Positions 24,419 to 34,023 of a DNA stretch of 50,581 bases are shown here, piece by piece. The position numbers and the translations under genes were made by a program. The notes beneath the pieces were generated by a model, which saw only the letters and a list, made by a program, of their open reading frames with translations, had not been told where the DNA came from and searched no databases. The DNA lies in assembly GCF_913776015.1 (NCBI RefSeq), contig NZ_CAJYMD010000054.1, positions 1 to 50,581 on the forward strand, given 5' to 3'. The stretch comes from an uncultured Oxalicibacterium sp. Lineage in GTDB: Bacteria; Pseudomonadota; Gammaproteobacteria; Burkholderiales; Burkholderiaceae_D. Position 1 is the first letter of the stretch, and the number at the start of each line of letters is the position of its first letter.

Positions 24419-24610
24419 ACGCCATATTTCCACTTGCGATCAAGAAACATCGTGCTCTACCGTCATGCAAAAACGAGAGAACGCTGAAGTGGATCATGTG
24501 GACGGCGGCAGATAACAGCGAGCTGGCAAATACTGCCATCGACATTTTTTCCGTCATATCAAGCGCTCCTCCGCACTGCATTCGCTGACAGCCCGACAGC
24601 AGTGTTGTTT

Positions 24611-24628
24611 TGTAGGGATAATCCTACA
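24611..24628. promoter_or_regulatory. 18-base inverted repeat upstream of the sigma-54 activator gene
   Basis: TGTAGG-GATAAT-CCTACA has perfect 6-base arms around a 6-base centre. Its size and layout match sites of LuxR/FixJ-type response regulators such as GacA/UvrY (TGTAAG-N6-CTTACA). It lies 93 bases upstream of the activator gene, and a LuxR-type response regulator is encoded two genes along, so autoregulation is possible. A shorter inverted repeat, CTGTA-N5-TACAG, lies at 24684-24698. The 302 bases between ybdK and this gene otherwise show no clear feature. Confidence 0.5.
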
Positions 24629-24720
24629 TCACAATTGGTGAAGCACCGATTCAGCAATATGGACACCCGACAGACAATCTTCCCTGTAAAAAATACAGCT
24701 TGTTTTCAGAGGAGAAACCC

Positions 24721-25833
24721 ATGTCGAACGGATTGAATGTTTGTGGCAATGTCGTCGGCCTGCCGATGCTGGATGCGCAAACTCGACCGTCTCTGCACGA
24801 GAGACCTCTGCCGGACATGGACAATGTGCTGCAACGCTGCGGCAAACTGTATGGGGCGTCAGAACCCATGCTGCAATTGTTCCGCATGATCGGCAAGGTC
24901 GCACCAACCAATGCCAACGTTCTCATCGTCGGCGAAAGCGGTACTGGCAAGGAGTTGGTGGCCAACGTCATCCATCAGATGGGACGTAACAATGACAAAC
25001 CGTTTGTCGCCCTCAACTGCGGCGCGGTTTCCCCGCAACTGATCGAAGCCGAATTGTTCGGCCATGAACGCGGCAGCTTTACGGGCGCCATCCGCATGCA
25101 AAAGGGCTGCTTCGAACGCGCCGACGGCGGCACGCTGTTTCTCGATGAAGTCACGGAAATGTCGCTGGACATGCAGGTCAAGCTGCTGCGCGTACTCGAA
25201 ACCAATCGCTTCTATCGGATTGGTGCCGATGAAGAAACCGAAGTACGCGTGCGCGTGGTCGCCGCCACCAACCGCGACCCTGCCGAAGCAGTCGCAGCCG
25301 GCTTGTTGCGCAGCGACCTCTACTACCGTCTGGCTGTCTTCCCCATCTGCATGCCGGCCCTGCGCGAGCGCGGCAACGATATCTCGCTGCTGGCCAATCT
25401 CTTTCTCGAACAGCTCAACGACGAGGAAGATGGCAAAAAGGTTTTCTCGCGTGCTTCACTGCGTCTGATGCAAAGCTATGCCTGGCCTGGCAATGTGCGC
25501 GAACTCAAGAACATCGTGCACCGTGCCTTTATCCTGGCCGATCGCGAGCTGGACATCGCCGCTGCACTGGGCCCGATGAAGGCCGTACCGGCCGTCAGCG
25601 AATCCTCCAGCGAGTCGGTGACCGTACCGCTGGGCTGCAAACTCGCCGAAGCCGAACAGCAACTGATTTGCGCCACACTAGACCACTGTGGCGGCAATAA
25701 AACCATGACTGCAGAGGTATTGGGCGTGAGTTTGAAAACCCTTTACAATCGATTGAACGAATATCAATCGAAGTTGTTTCTGCAAGATGCCATCGCACAT
25801 GCACGGCCATACGGCGTACAGGCGCGTAACTGA
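24721..25833 (+). CDS. Sigma-54-dependent transcriptional activator without sensory domain
   Basis: A 370-residue enhancer-binding protein. After about 40 residues with no recognisable domain comes the AAA+ domain: Walker A GESGTGKE (71-78), the sigma-54 contact loop GSFTGA (118-123), Walker B GGTLFLDEV and the arginine-finger region LLRSDLYYRLAVF. The C-terminal Fis-type helix-turn-helix is TMTAEVLGVSLKTLYNRLNEY. No receiver, PAS, GAF or ligand-binding domain is present, so activity must be set by expression level or by a partner protein, as with PspF or HrpR/S. Ribosome site AGAGGAGAAACCC precedes ATG 24721. The next gene, 32 bases on, is a response regulator. Confidence 0.93.
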   Translation: MSNGLNVCGNVVGLPMLDAQTRPSLHERPLPDMDNVLQRCGKLYGASEPMLQLFRMIGKVAPTNANVLIVGESGTGKELVANVIHQMGRNNDKPFVALNCGAVSPQLIEAELFGHERGSFTGAIRMQKGCFERADGGTLFLDEVTEMSLDMQVKLLRVLETNRFYRIGADEETEVRVRVVAATNRDPAEAVAAGLLRSDLYYRLAVFPICMPALRERGNDISLLANLFLEQLNDEEDGKKVFSRASLRLMQSYAWPGNVRELKNIVHRAFILADRELDIAAALGPMKAVPAVSESSSESVTVPLGCKLAEAEQQLICATLDHCGGNKTMTAEVLGVSLKTLYNRLNEYQSKLFLQDAIAHARPYGVQARN

Positions 25834-25865
25834 CATCTGCTCAAACCTCACCTCACATCACGACA

Positions 25866-26498
25866 ATGATCAAAATTCTGGTAGTCGATGACCACGCAGT
25901 AGTCCGGGCCGGTGTCCAGCACTTCATCTCGCAAGTGCCGGACATGAAAATCGAAGGCGAAGCAGGCACTGCGCAGGAAGCCATCCGCATGATCCGCTCG
26001 CAGGAATACGACATCGTCCTGCTCGACATCAACATGCCCGACAAGAGCGGTGTGGAAGTGCTCAAGCAGATCAAGCGGGAAAAACCCAATCTGCCGGTGC
26101 TGATTCTGAGCATGCATCCGGAAAGCCGCTATGCCGTGCAGATTCTGCGCAGCGGCGCCAGCGGTTACGTCCAGAAGGAAGCACTGGCCGATGAACTGGT
26201 CAATGCGATCCAGACTATTTTGCGCGGCCACAAGTACATCAGCCACGCCGTCGCCGAATTGCTGACGACCGAACTGGATGCCAATACCGAAAAGCCATTG
26301 CACGAAACGCTGTCCAAACGTGAATACGAAATCTTCTACAAGCTGTGCCAAGGGCATGGCGTCACCAAGATTGCCGAAGATCTTTGCCTGAGCGTCAAGA
26401 CGGTCAGTACCTACCGCGCCCGCGTATTGCAGAAGATGAATATGGAAAACAATGCGGGCATCATCTATTACGCCATCAAGCAAAATCTGATCGACTGA
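25866..26498 (+). CDS. LuxR-family (NarL/FixJ type) response regulator
   Basis: A 210-residue two-domain regulator. The receiver domain has the acidic pair VVDDH (8-9), phosphoacceptor Asp54 in VLLDINMP and the conserved Lys in SGYVQKEA. The C-terminal LuxR helix-turn-helix is HETLSKREYEIFYKLCQG through SVKTVSTYRARVLQKM. It is similar in build to GacA/UvrY. It sits between the sigma-54 activator and a stand-alone receiver protein and faces a histidine kinase with a HisKA_3 domain, the kinase type that pairs with NarL/FixJ regulators. The 18-base repeat at 24611 is a candidate target. Confidence 0.93.
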   Translation: MIKILVVDDHAVVRAGVQHFISQVPDMKIEGEAGTAQEAIRMIRSQEYDIVLLDINMPDKSGVEVLKQIKREKPNLPVLILSMHPESRYAVQILRSGASGYVQKEALADELVNAIQTILRGHKYISHAVAELLTTELDANTEKPLHETLSKREYEIFYKLCQGHGVTKIAEDLCLSVKTVSTYRARVLQKMNMENNAGIIYYAIKQNLID

Positions 26499-26557
26499 TC
26501 AAGACAAGCATCCGGTCAGCATCGAAGGGCAAGCAGGAACGCAGAAGCGGCAACACT

Positions 26558-27034
26558 ATGAACGACACGATCAATAAACTGAACATGGCACATTGCGATC
26601 ATCCGCTACGGGTTTTTCTGGTGGAAGACTCTCTGGAAATTCGTGATCTGATGGTCGAGAACATGGCCATGATCGAAGGCCTGACGGTCGCCGGCATGGC
26701 GGAGTCAGAAGACGAGGCGCTCTCGCGCCTGCAAGCCGATACCTTCGACATTCTGATCGTCGATATCCAGCTCAAGAAGGGCAATGGCATCAATCTGCTG
26801 CGCAATATTGCAGATAACACCAAATTCGCTGCTGCGCTCAAAATCATCTGCAGCAACAATGCCAGTGAAGTGTTCCGCCGTGTGGGGCGGCAGTACGGCG
26901 TCAACCACTTCTATGACAAGACGTCCGAATTCCCGCAGCTATTCGCCCTTTTGCAAGAAACCGCTGCACGCCAGGAATGCCGTGACGCCAACGCTCTTCC
27001 AGGAAGAGACGGACGTTCCGGTTCCCGCGCCTGA
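26558..27034 (+). CDS. Stand-alone receiver-domain protein
   Basis: A 158-residue protein with a single receiver domain: VEDS acidic site (about 22-24), phosphoacceptor Asp69 in ILIVDIQLKKGNG, and Lys in HFYDKTSEF. No output domain follows; the last 25 residues are polar and low in structure. The start at 26558 (MNDTINKLNM) is preferred to the upstream open frame, which overlaps the preceding gene. It may act as a phosphate sink or relay for the kinase at 27107-29131, or bind the adjacent sigma-54 activator; both are inferences. Confidence 0.85.
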   Translation: MNDTINKLNMAHCDHPLRVFLVEDSLEIRDLMVENMAMIEGLTVAGMAESEDEALSRLQADTFDILIVDIQLKKGNGINLLRNIADNTKFAAALKIICSNNASEVFRRVGRQYGVNHFYDKTSEFPQLFALLQETAARQECRDANALPGRDGRSGSRA

Positions 27035-27106
27035 GGCGTCGCAGTCTTATACCGTCTTCCTTTTTCCTCAAGCTTCAGCATGCATCAGCGTTAGCACGGT
27101 GCTGCC

Positions 27107-29131
27107 TTACAGCACACCGTCCTGCCTTTCTTCCAGCTCCCCGGCCAGATCCACACCGTTTTCATAGCGCATATTGGCCGGAATCTTCGGAATGATCGCC
27201 GAAATCAGGGTCCCGCCATTCGGCGCATTACGAATGTTGACGGCGCCGCCCAGGTAAGTTGCCCGCTCACGCATGCCACGCAATCCATGCGTCATGACAT
27301 CAGTGAGGCGATCGGGCGCAATCCCGATACCGTCATCGCGAATATGCAGAATGATTTCATCATCCGTGTCGTCGAGGATGATGTCCACGTGCGAAGCCTG
27401 TGCATGCTTGGCGATATTGTTGAGCGATTCCTGCACCATGCGGAACAGTGCAATATCGACACGCGGCGCATAAGCCAGATTGTCGTCCGGCAGACTGGCC
27501 TCACAACTGATACCGGAATACTTCTCGAACTCCAGCGCCTGCTCGGCGATCGCCACCTTGATCCCGAATACGTCGAGCTTGTCGGGACGCAAGCCATTCT
27601 GGATGCGGCGCGTTGCGGTCGTAATGGAGGTCAGCAAGGTCTTGATCTTGGCCATGCGTTCGGTGAATTTCGGCTCGTCCGGCATCTGCTGTGAAATCAG
27701 CGAGAGATGCATGTTCAGCGCCGTCAGGGCCGAACCCAGATCGTCATGCAATTCACGGGCGATGGCCTTCTTCTCTTCTTCCCGCGTGGTTTCAAGGTGG
27801 CCGATCAGTTCATTCACCTCCGCCGTGCGCGATGCGACCAATGCTTCGAGTTGCGTTTCGTGCGCCTTCAAGGCGTCTTCGATGCGCTTGCGATCCGTGA
27901 TGTCGACACTGATGCCGACCAAGCCCATGATCTCGCCCTTGGCATTGAGCCACGGCGCCTTGGTCGAATGCAGGGTGCGCATGCCGGAGGGAAAATGCGT
28001 GGTGGTTTCGAATACCTGCGCCACACCGCTTTCCAGCACGAGCCGATCCTCATGCATGACACGATTGGCATCTTCACTATCGATATACAGTTCCTGACTG
28101 CGGAAACCGATGACTTCATCACTTTCCTTGCCCAGCAAGCGCAACTTGGCAGGATTGGCGAAGATCATGTGGCCTGCGCGATCCTTGACGAAAATGGCAT
28201 CCGGCGTGTTGTCGCTGACGGCGCGCAGCAACGCATTACTCTCGGCCAGAGCCTCTTCCCCCTGCTGACGCACTTCGTGCTCGCGGTTCAGCAAGTTCGC
28301 CGTACGACAAAACATGATGAACAAGAGCGAACTGGCCAACAGAATCAGAATGGGCGAGGTCTTGTCGGCATGATAGAAGCCATGCTGCGCGCCCCACTTG
28401 ACCAGAAAATCGAGCACGATCAATAACAGCAGGCTATTGGGTAACAGGCGACGCAGCAATGGCCCGCCAGGCGACTGGCTGTTCCACAAACTCATCAAAC
28501 GATGCCCAGGCCTTGCTGCCAGAATCCCAAGGGCCAGTACCACGAAAGCAATGGAGGTCATCGGTGCGACATCACGCGTGGTGATTGTGTCGCTGAAAGA
28601 AATCACATGATAGATATGCCCGATCAGCGGGACGCTCATCACAGCCCCGAGAATGACAGCGCTGTATTCAGCAGGATAGTGATTGGAAGGCGTACGGTAA
28701 TCGATGAACAGCAGGCAGCTTCCTGCCAGCACGAAGCCGGCTGCCGCGAGCGGAACGATGTTCGCGCCTTGCATCGACGCCTGCATGGCAGAGATCACAT
28801 AATCTTCGCCAATCTGCACATTGAACAATTCACGCAACAGCGCCAGCGTGCCTGCCGCGATGACGGCAACCGAGAAAATCGATGCCAGCATCGATGCCCC
28901 CGCCTTCACCACTCTGCTGGGGAAACGCATCGAACGCAATGCGAGCGCCATGCTGACAAGCACAAGAGCCAGACCGGTATTGGGATTCATCGGCACGAAA
29001 TCGGCCACCGGATACTCCAGAATCCAGTATTGCTGCTGGGCGTTGACGATGGAGGTCAAGCCGATGACAGCCAGAAAACAGGCCGCCAGCAGCGGCGCAT
29101 ACAGCGCACGATATCCGAGCAATCGGAACAT
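27107..29131 (-). CDS. Membrane PAS sensor histidine kinase (HisKA_3)
   Basis: A 674-residue kinase. Residues 1-275 hold about eight hydrophobic segments forming an integral-membrane sensor of unassigned type. A PAS domain follows (about 300-415, AVSDNTPDAIFVKDRAGHM), ending in the PAC-like VGISVDITDRKR, then a short coiled coil. The dimerisation/phosphoacceptor domain is HisKA_3 with ARELHDDLGSALT (His462), and the ATPase domain has QESLNNIAKHAQ, DDGIGI and GLRGMRERA. This kinase class normally phosphorylates LuxR-type regulators, and one is encoded convergently at 25866, so a cognate pair is likely. Signal unknown. Confidence 0.92.
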   Translation of the reverse strand: MFRLLGYRALYAPLLAACFLAVIGLTSIVNAQQQYWILEYPVADFVPMNPNTGLALVLVSMALALRSMRFPSRVVKAGASMLASIFSVAVIAAGTLALLRELFNVQIGEDYVISAMQASMQGANIVPLAAAGFVLAGSCLLFIDYRTPSNHYPAEYSAVILGAVMSVPLIGHIYHVISFSDTITTRDVAPMTSIAFVVLALGILAARPGHRLMSLWNSQSPGGPLLRRLLPNSLLLLIVLDFLVKWGAQHGFYHADKTSPILILLASSLLFIMFCRTANLLNREHEVRQQGEEALAESNALLRAVSDNTPDAIFVKDRAGHMIFANPAKLRLLGKESDEVIGFRSQELYIDSEDANRVMHEDRLVLESGVAQVFETTTHFPSGMRTLHSTKAPWLNAKGEIMGLVGISVDITDRKRIEDALKAHETQLEALVASRTAEVNELIGHLETTREEEKKAIARELHDDLGSALTALNMHLSLISQQMPDEPKFTERMAKIKTLLTSITTATRRIQNGLRPDKLDVFGIKVAIAEQALEFEKYSGISCEASLPDDNLAYAPRVDIALFRMVQESLNNIAKHAQASHVDIILDDTDDEIILHIRDDGIGIAPDRLTDVMTHGLRGMRERATYLGGAVNIRNAPNGGTLISAIIPKIPANMRYENGVDLAGELEERQDGVL

Positions 29132-29390
29132 GTTGGAAACTCCGGCAAATGAGACCAGCTACCTGTGAAAAACAAGTGCGACTGGAGTATGAACAACCTT
29201 GAGCATTGTCCACTTTTTGACGAGGACATGCATCCGTCTTGCGTCTTTTTTATGGAAATGCAGCAAAACCTTGCGTAAGAACACAGGATTCACGCTACCG
29301 CAGTCGAACGCATGACACGGAGATGCGCAAGAAGGACCGATTCTTGAATTCCTCTGGTAAGGGAAATTCCTCAAAACCCAGAAGAAATGA
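29132..29390. other. Upstream region of the kinase gene
   Basis: Between the kinase start and the terminator at 29391 I see no credible gene. The region must contain the kinase promoter on the minus strand but no clear hexamers stand out. A 70-codon frame on the plus strand (29239-29451) lacks a ribosome site and is not supported. Confidence 0.4.
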
Positions 29391-29414
29391 AAAAGTCCGC
29401 CGCAGCGGACTTTT
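29391..29414. terminator. Terminator after the 24-residue membrane protein gene
   Basis: AAAAGTCCGC (29391-29400) and GCGGACTTTT (29405-29414) form a perfect 10-base-pair stem with a CGCA loop. It works on the minus strand for the small gene at 29436 and may act in both directions. Confidence 0.85.
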
Positions 29415-29435
29415 CCTTTTTCGAAAACTGAAACA

Positions 29436-29510
29436 TCAAAAAATCAGGTAGATCAGCACCAGGACAAAAGCCGGTACACCGAGCAACCATGCGATGAAGT
29501 ATTTTCCCAT
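29436..29510 (-). CDS. 24-residue single-pass membrane protein
   Basis: The minus strand encodes Met-Gly-Lys-Tyr followed by a hydrophobic helix (FIAWLLGVPAFVLVLIYLIF) that fills the rest of the protein. ATG 29510 is preceded by a near-perfect ribosome site (AAAGGAG, seven bases upstream), and the gene ends 22 bases before a strong terminator. Both signals support a real gene despite the length. It is a single transmembrane peptide with almost no soluble part, so it may act by binding a membrane partner. It lies between the sensor kinase and a YihY membrane protein. I do not know its function. Confidence 0.75.
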   Translation of the reverse strand: MGKYFIAWLLGVPAFVLVLIYLIF

Positions 29511-29781
29511 GACGATTCTCCTTTCATGTTTTGCGTCAATCCTCATACCCTGGCGGCGCAACGCCGACAATGCATTTCAGAAACGCTTCGATCCTAGCAG
29601 CCAGCAAGGCGCGCCTCTATAGGCCGAACGCCCGTCAAGATGTAGGAAAGCAAGAAAGATGGCATCCTGCTGATCAAGCTATGGGCCAAGCTCCCAAGTC
29701 AGTGCCGACGCAACTTTTCCCTTGCGCATCAGTCTTTTCAACATGACGCCAGCTTGTTCGCGTCCTCTGAATGGAATCGTC

Positions 29782-30720
29782 ATGGCACACTCTTCCGCGA
29801 CTGCCGATACAGCAAGCACACTCTCCGTCTGGCGGCGTATGCGCATTGTTGCCGTCTGCTCGATCACGGAATGGTTTGCACTGCGCGGCGGCAGCAAGGG
29901 CGCAGCCGTGGCGTTCTACACGCTCTTCTCGATGGCGCCCATCCTCGTACTGGCCGTTGCGGTGGCAAGCGCATTCTTCGGCCCGCAAGCTGCACGCGGC
30001 GAGATCTTTGCGCAATTGACCAGCCTGGTTGGTCCGACCGGCGCGCAGGCGATTGAAATGCTGCTTACGCATGCACAGAACCGCGATGCCGGCTTCATCG
30101 CCACCCTCATCGCGACCGGTGTGCTGATCGTCGGCACCACTACCATCTTTGCCGAACTCAAGGACAGTCTCGATGAACTCTGGCATGTGCCGATCGCACG
30201 CCAGGCAGGGCTGCGCGAGGTACTCAAGGTACGCCTGCTGTCTTTCGGCATGGTGATGGTGCTGACTTTCCTGTTGCTGGTGTCGCTCGTCATCAGCGCC
30301 GGGCTGGCGCTGATCCAGCGATACTGGAACGGCTTGTGGCAGGAAACCGCCATCTATCTGTGGCCATTGGCCAATCTGCTTTCCTACTGCGTGATTGCGA
30401 TCCTGTTTGCCGTCATCTACAAGACGCTGCCGCAGATCAAGCTGTCGTGGCGCGACGTGATGATCGGCGCGCTCGGCACCGCTGCGCTGTTCATCCTCGG
30501 CAAATATCTGATCGGCGTCTATCTGGGCAACAGCGGTATCGCCAACAGTTACGGCGCTGCCGGCTCACTCGTGGCATTGCTGATGTGGGTCTACTACTCG
30601 GCGCAAATTTTTTTCCTTGGTGCCAGCTTCACACGCCAGTACGCACTCTGGTTCGGCACCTTGCGGAACGATGCGCACGCACATGCCGATTCGGCCGCCT
30701 GCGGCAACCAGCAAACCTGA
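29782..30720 (+). CDS. YihY/BrkB-family inner-membrane protein
   Basis: A 312-residue membrane protein of the YihY/virulence factor BrkB family. The N-terminal GGSKGAAVAFYTLFSMAPILVLAVAVA and the C-terminal SYGAAGSLVALLMWVYYSAQIFFLGASFTRQYA are the family signatures, with about six hydrophobic segments. The protein was once called RNase BN by mistake; its true role is unknown, with envelope or transport roles proposed. ATG 29782 gives a normal family N-terminus, but its ribosome site is weak; an ATG at 29743 would add 13 residues. Confidence 0.88.
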   Translation: MAHSSATADTASTLSVWRRMRIVAVCSITEWFALRGGSKGAAVAFYTLFSMAPILVLAVAVASAFFGPQAARGEIFAQLTSLVGPTGAQAIEMLLTHAQNRDAGFIATLIATGVLIVGTTTIFAELKDSLDELWHVPIARQAGLREVLKVRLLSFGMVMVLTFLLLVSLVISAGLALIQRYWNGLWQETAIYLWPLANLLSYCVIAILFAVIYKTLPQIKLSWRDVMIGALGTAALFILGKYLIGVYLGNSGIANSYGAAGSLVALLMWVYYSAQIFFLGASFTRQYALWFGTLRNDAHAHADSAACGNQQT

Positions 30721-30964
30721 ACCCACCTCCTTGCATCACAGCATGCGCACGCATCGCGCGCACTGACAACGATGTCGCTGCTTATCCTGCAAAGCCTTCC
30801 TTTTTTCCCACATGTAGCGCTTGCAATCCGTTCTGCAATATTTACACAAAGCCCAAAGAAAAATTGTAAGTCATTGTTTTTAAATGATTAAAAACCTGGC
30901 CCAGTGATTGCATAGTGTCACGCAGGCATTTTGCCGCCATGAAAAGAACTGGAAGGAGAAAAGC

Positions 30965-31183
30965 ATGAACTGGGACATCGTCGAAGGTAACTGGAAACAA
31001 CTCAAGGGTAACGTCAAGGAGCAATGGGGCAAGCTCACCGACGATCATCTCGACGTCATCGCAGGCAAACGCGATCAACTCGCCGGCAAGATTCAGGAAG
31101 CCTATGGCGTCAGCAAGGACGAAGCTGAAAAGCAAATCAAGGATTTCGAAGCACGTAACGGCGACGATCCGCGCTTCAAGTAA
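30965..31183 (+). CDS. CsbD-family stress protein
   Basis: A 72-residue hydrophilic protein starting MNWDIVEGNWKQLKGNVKEQWGKLTDD, the defining CsbD sequence, followed by VIAGKRDQLAGKIQEAYG and a charged C-terminus. CsbD-like proteins are often abundant under general or osmotic stress, but their molecular role is not known. GGAAGGAGAAAAGC before ATG is a strong ribosome site. The 244-base upstream region is AT-rich, with an inverted repeat TCATT-N7-AATGA at 30871-30887. Probably expressed alone or with the next gene. Confidence 0.93.
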   Translation: MNWDIVEGNWKQLKGNVKEQWGKLTDDHLDVIAGKRDQLAGKIQEAYGVSKDEAEKQIKDFEARNGDDPRFK

Positions 31184-31265
31184 TCGCAGTACCCGTAGTA
31201 ACCGGCTCACAAGGCCGTATTTCATCGCTCAGGCAAATCAAACCAACTAAAAAAGGACGACTATC

Positions 31266-31817
31266 ATGAAAAAAACGCTCTCCATGCTCATCATTGCCTC
31301 CGCAAGCTTCGGTTTCATGGCAACTTCGCACGCTGACAATCACCAAGGCAAAGTGACCAAGGCTGACTACGACGCCACGAAAAAACGCGCAGATGCCGAT
31401 GAAAAAGCAGCCAAGGCTGAATGCGACAAGATGAGCGGCAATGCCAAGGACGTCTGCAAGGCAGAAGCCAAAGCTGCCCACACCCGCACCGTAGCCGAAT
31501 CCGAAGCTGCCTACAAAGGTACGGACAAAGCACTGCAAAGCGCACGTAAAGACATCGCTGATGCCGACTACAAAGTCGCCAAGGAAAAATGCGATGACCT
31601 GAGCGGCAATCCAAAAGACGTGTGCGAAAAAGAAGCCAAGGCTAAGCATGAAGCTGCCGTAGCCGATGCCAAAGCAGCACGCAAAGTGTCGGAAGCACGC
31701 AAGGATGCAGCGGAAGACAAGAAAGACGCCATGATCAAGGTAGAGAAAGAAAAGTGCGATGCACTGAGCGGTGAAGCCAAATCGCGTTGCATCGGCGCTG
31801 CCAACGACAAGCGTTAA
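31266..31817 (+). CDS. Secreted coiled-coil protein with three paired-cysteine repeats
   Basis: A 183-residue protein with a signal peptide cut after SHA (about residue 23). The mature part is almost entirely Lys, Ala, Asp and Glu and should be helical or coiled coil. It contains three copies of C-D-x-[LM]-S-G-[NE]-x-K-x-x-C, with cysteine pairs 53/64, 109/120 and 164/175, a period of about 55 residues. Each pair could form a disulfide or bind metal. Similar proteins are sometimes labelled 'TolA-like' only for composition. Ribosome site AAAAAGGACGAC lies before ATG 31266, and a strong terminator follows. Function unknown; the location suggests stress or envelope. Confidence 0.85.
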   Translation: MKKTLSMLIIASASFGFMATSHADNHQGKVTKADYDATKKRADADEKAAKAECDKMSGNAKDVCKAEAKAAHTRTVAESEAAYKGTDKALQSARKDIADADYKVAKEKCDDLSGNPKDVCEKEAKAKHEAAVADAKAARKVSEARKDAAEDKKDAMIKVEKEKCDALSGEAKSRCIGAANDKR

Positions 31818-31866
31818 TTTGATGCCAATCGCAAGCTGATCTCTGGCACGCGATAGCAACAAACGG

Positions 31867-31905
31867 AACGACCCCGCTTGGCATTGCCGGTGGGGTCGTT
31901 TTTTT
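31867..31905 (+). terminator. Intrinsic terminator after the cysteine-repeat gene
   Basis: AACGACCCC (31867-31875) pairs with GGGGTCGTT (31892-31900), followed by TTTTT. The loop is 16 bases and contains a further small stem. Confidence 0.88.
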
Positions 31906-31935
31906 CAGCAGCGATGCGCTGCAAGGAGTCTTACC

Positions 31936-32202
31936 ATGCCACTGATTCTGTGTATTGCCACTGGTCTGGCACTCGGTGCCATGCTCGCCGTTCCCACCGC
32001 ACATTCACGCGCCGATGTCACATTGAACCTGCTGACCGGCATGTCCGGCGCGGTACTTGGCGGCTGGCTGCTCGGCCCCGTATTCGAACCGCAAGGTGTG
32101 GTCGCTGCGTTCGATGAAACAAACATGATTTCCGCCGTAGGCGGCGCCCTGATCCTGCTCGCCATCGTGCATGTCCTGCATACGCAGGATGCCGCTGACT
32201 GA
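31936..32202 (+). CDS. GlsB/YeaQ/YmgE-like small membrane protein
   Basis: An 88-residue protein with about three hydrophobic segments (LILCIATGLALGAMLAV, LLTGMSGAVLGGWLLGPVF, ISAVGGALILLAIVHVL). The glycine pattern in the second segment and the overall size match the transglycosylase-associated GlsB/YeaQ/YmgE family of stress-induced membrane proteins. The central GVVAAFDETNM loop is not typical, so the relation is not certain. Ribosome site AAGGAG (31923-31928) precedes ATG. It sits in a run of stress-type genes. Confidence 0.7.
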   Translation: MPLILCIATGLALGAMLAVPTAHSRADVTLNLLTGMSGAVLGGWLLGPVFEPQGVVAAFDETNMISAVGGALILLAIVHVLHTQDAAD

Positions 32203-32240
32203 AGGCGGCTAGCGCTAGCTGAATCACGAAGCAGCGACAA

Positions 32241-32262
32241 GCAGCGAAAAATCGTTCGCTGC
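32241..32262. terminator. Stem-loop between the small membrane protein and fumC
   Basis: GCAGCGAA (32241-32248) and TTCGCTGC (32255-32262) form an 8-base-pair stem with a 6-base loop between two convergent genes. No T-run follows on either side, so termination would be weak. A 12-base palindrome GCTAGCGCTAGC lies nearby at 32208-32219. Confidence 0.4.
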
Positions 32263-32301
32263 GTTCCCCTGCCGATGACGTGCTATCTGAAACGCCGGTC
32301 A

Positions 32302-33687
<1,386 letters not shown>

Positions 33688-34023
33688 GACATCTCCTTGT
33701 CTGATCGGTTGACGCTGCTGCTCCGTATCAATGCATGCTAGCGCAAAAGTCATCGCACATCGTCAGCATCCCCGCCACGAATGGGGATATCGACTGCACC
33801 CGCCAAATGCGTTTTTTGCATGCGCTTATGCGCATCGCGCCTTATGCAAAATACGCGAATGCATGCGCGAAGAGATTCGTTCACATGCCGGTTCGCCATC
33901 GCTACTCTTGTTCGCTTACAACATCCGCAGTGGTTACGAGTCTCGCTCACCACTGCCGTTTTCCAACGCTGATGCAGCCGCCACATACATAAGCGCTCGT
34001 ATCGCTACTCGAGAAGGCAGAAC
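33688..34023. other. Divergent intergenic region between fumC and the organosulfur operon
   Basis: This 336-base region must hold promoters for both fumC (minus) and the operon starting at 34024 (plus). The only symmetrical element I see is ATGCGC-TTAT-GCGCAT at 33820-33835, inside a purine/pyrimidine-alternating stretch rich in GCAT. No reliable promoter hexamers or CysB/Cbl site can be assigned by eye, and no small gene is supported. Confidence 0.4.

Noticed and set aside
29239-29451. 70-residue basic frame upstream of the kinase gene
   Set aside because: No ribosome site, it runs through the terminator at 29391-29414 and overlaps the well-supported 24-residue gene on the other strand.
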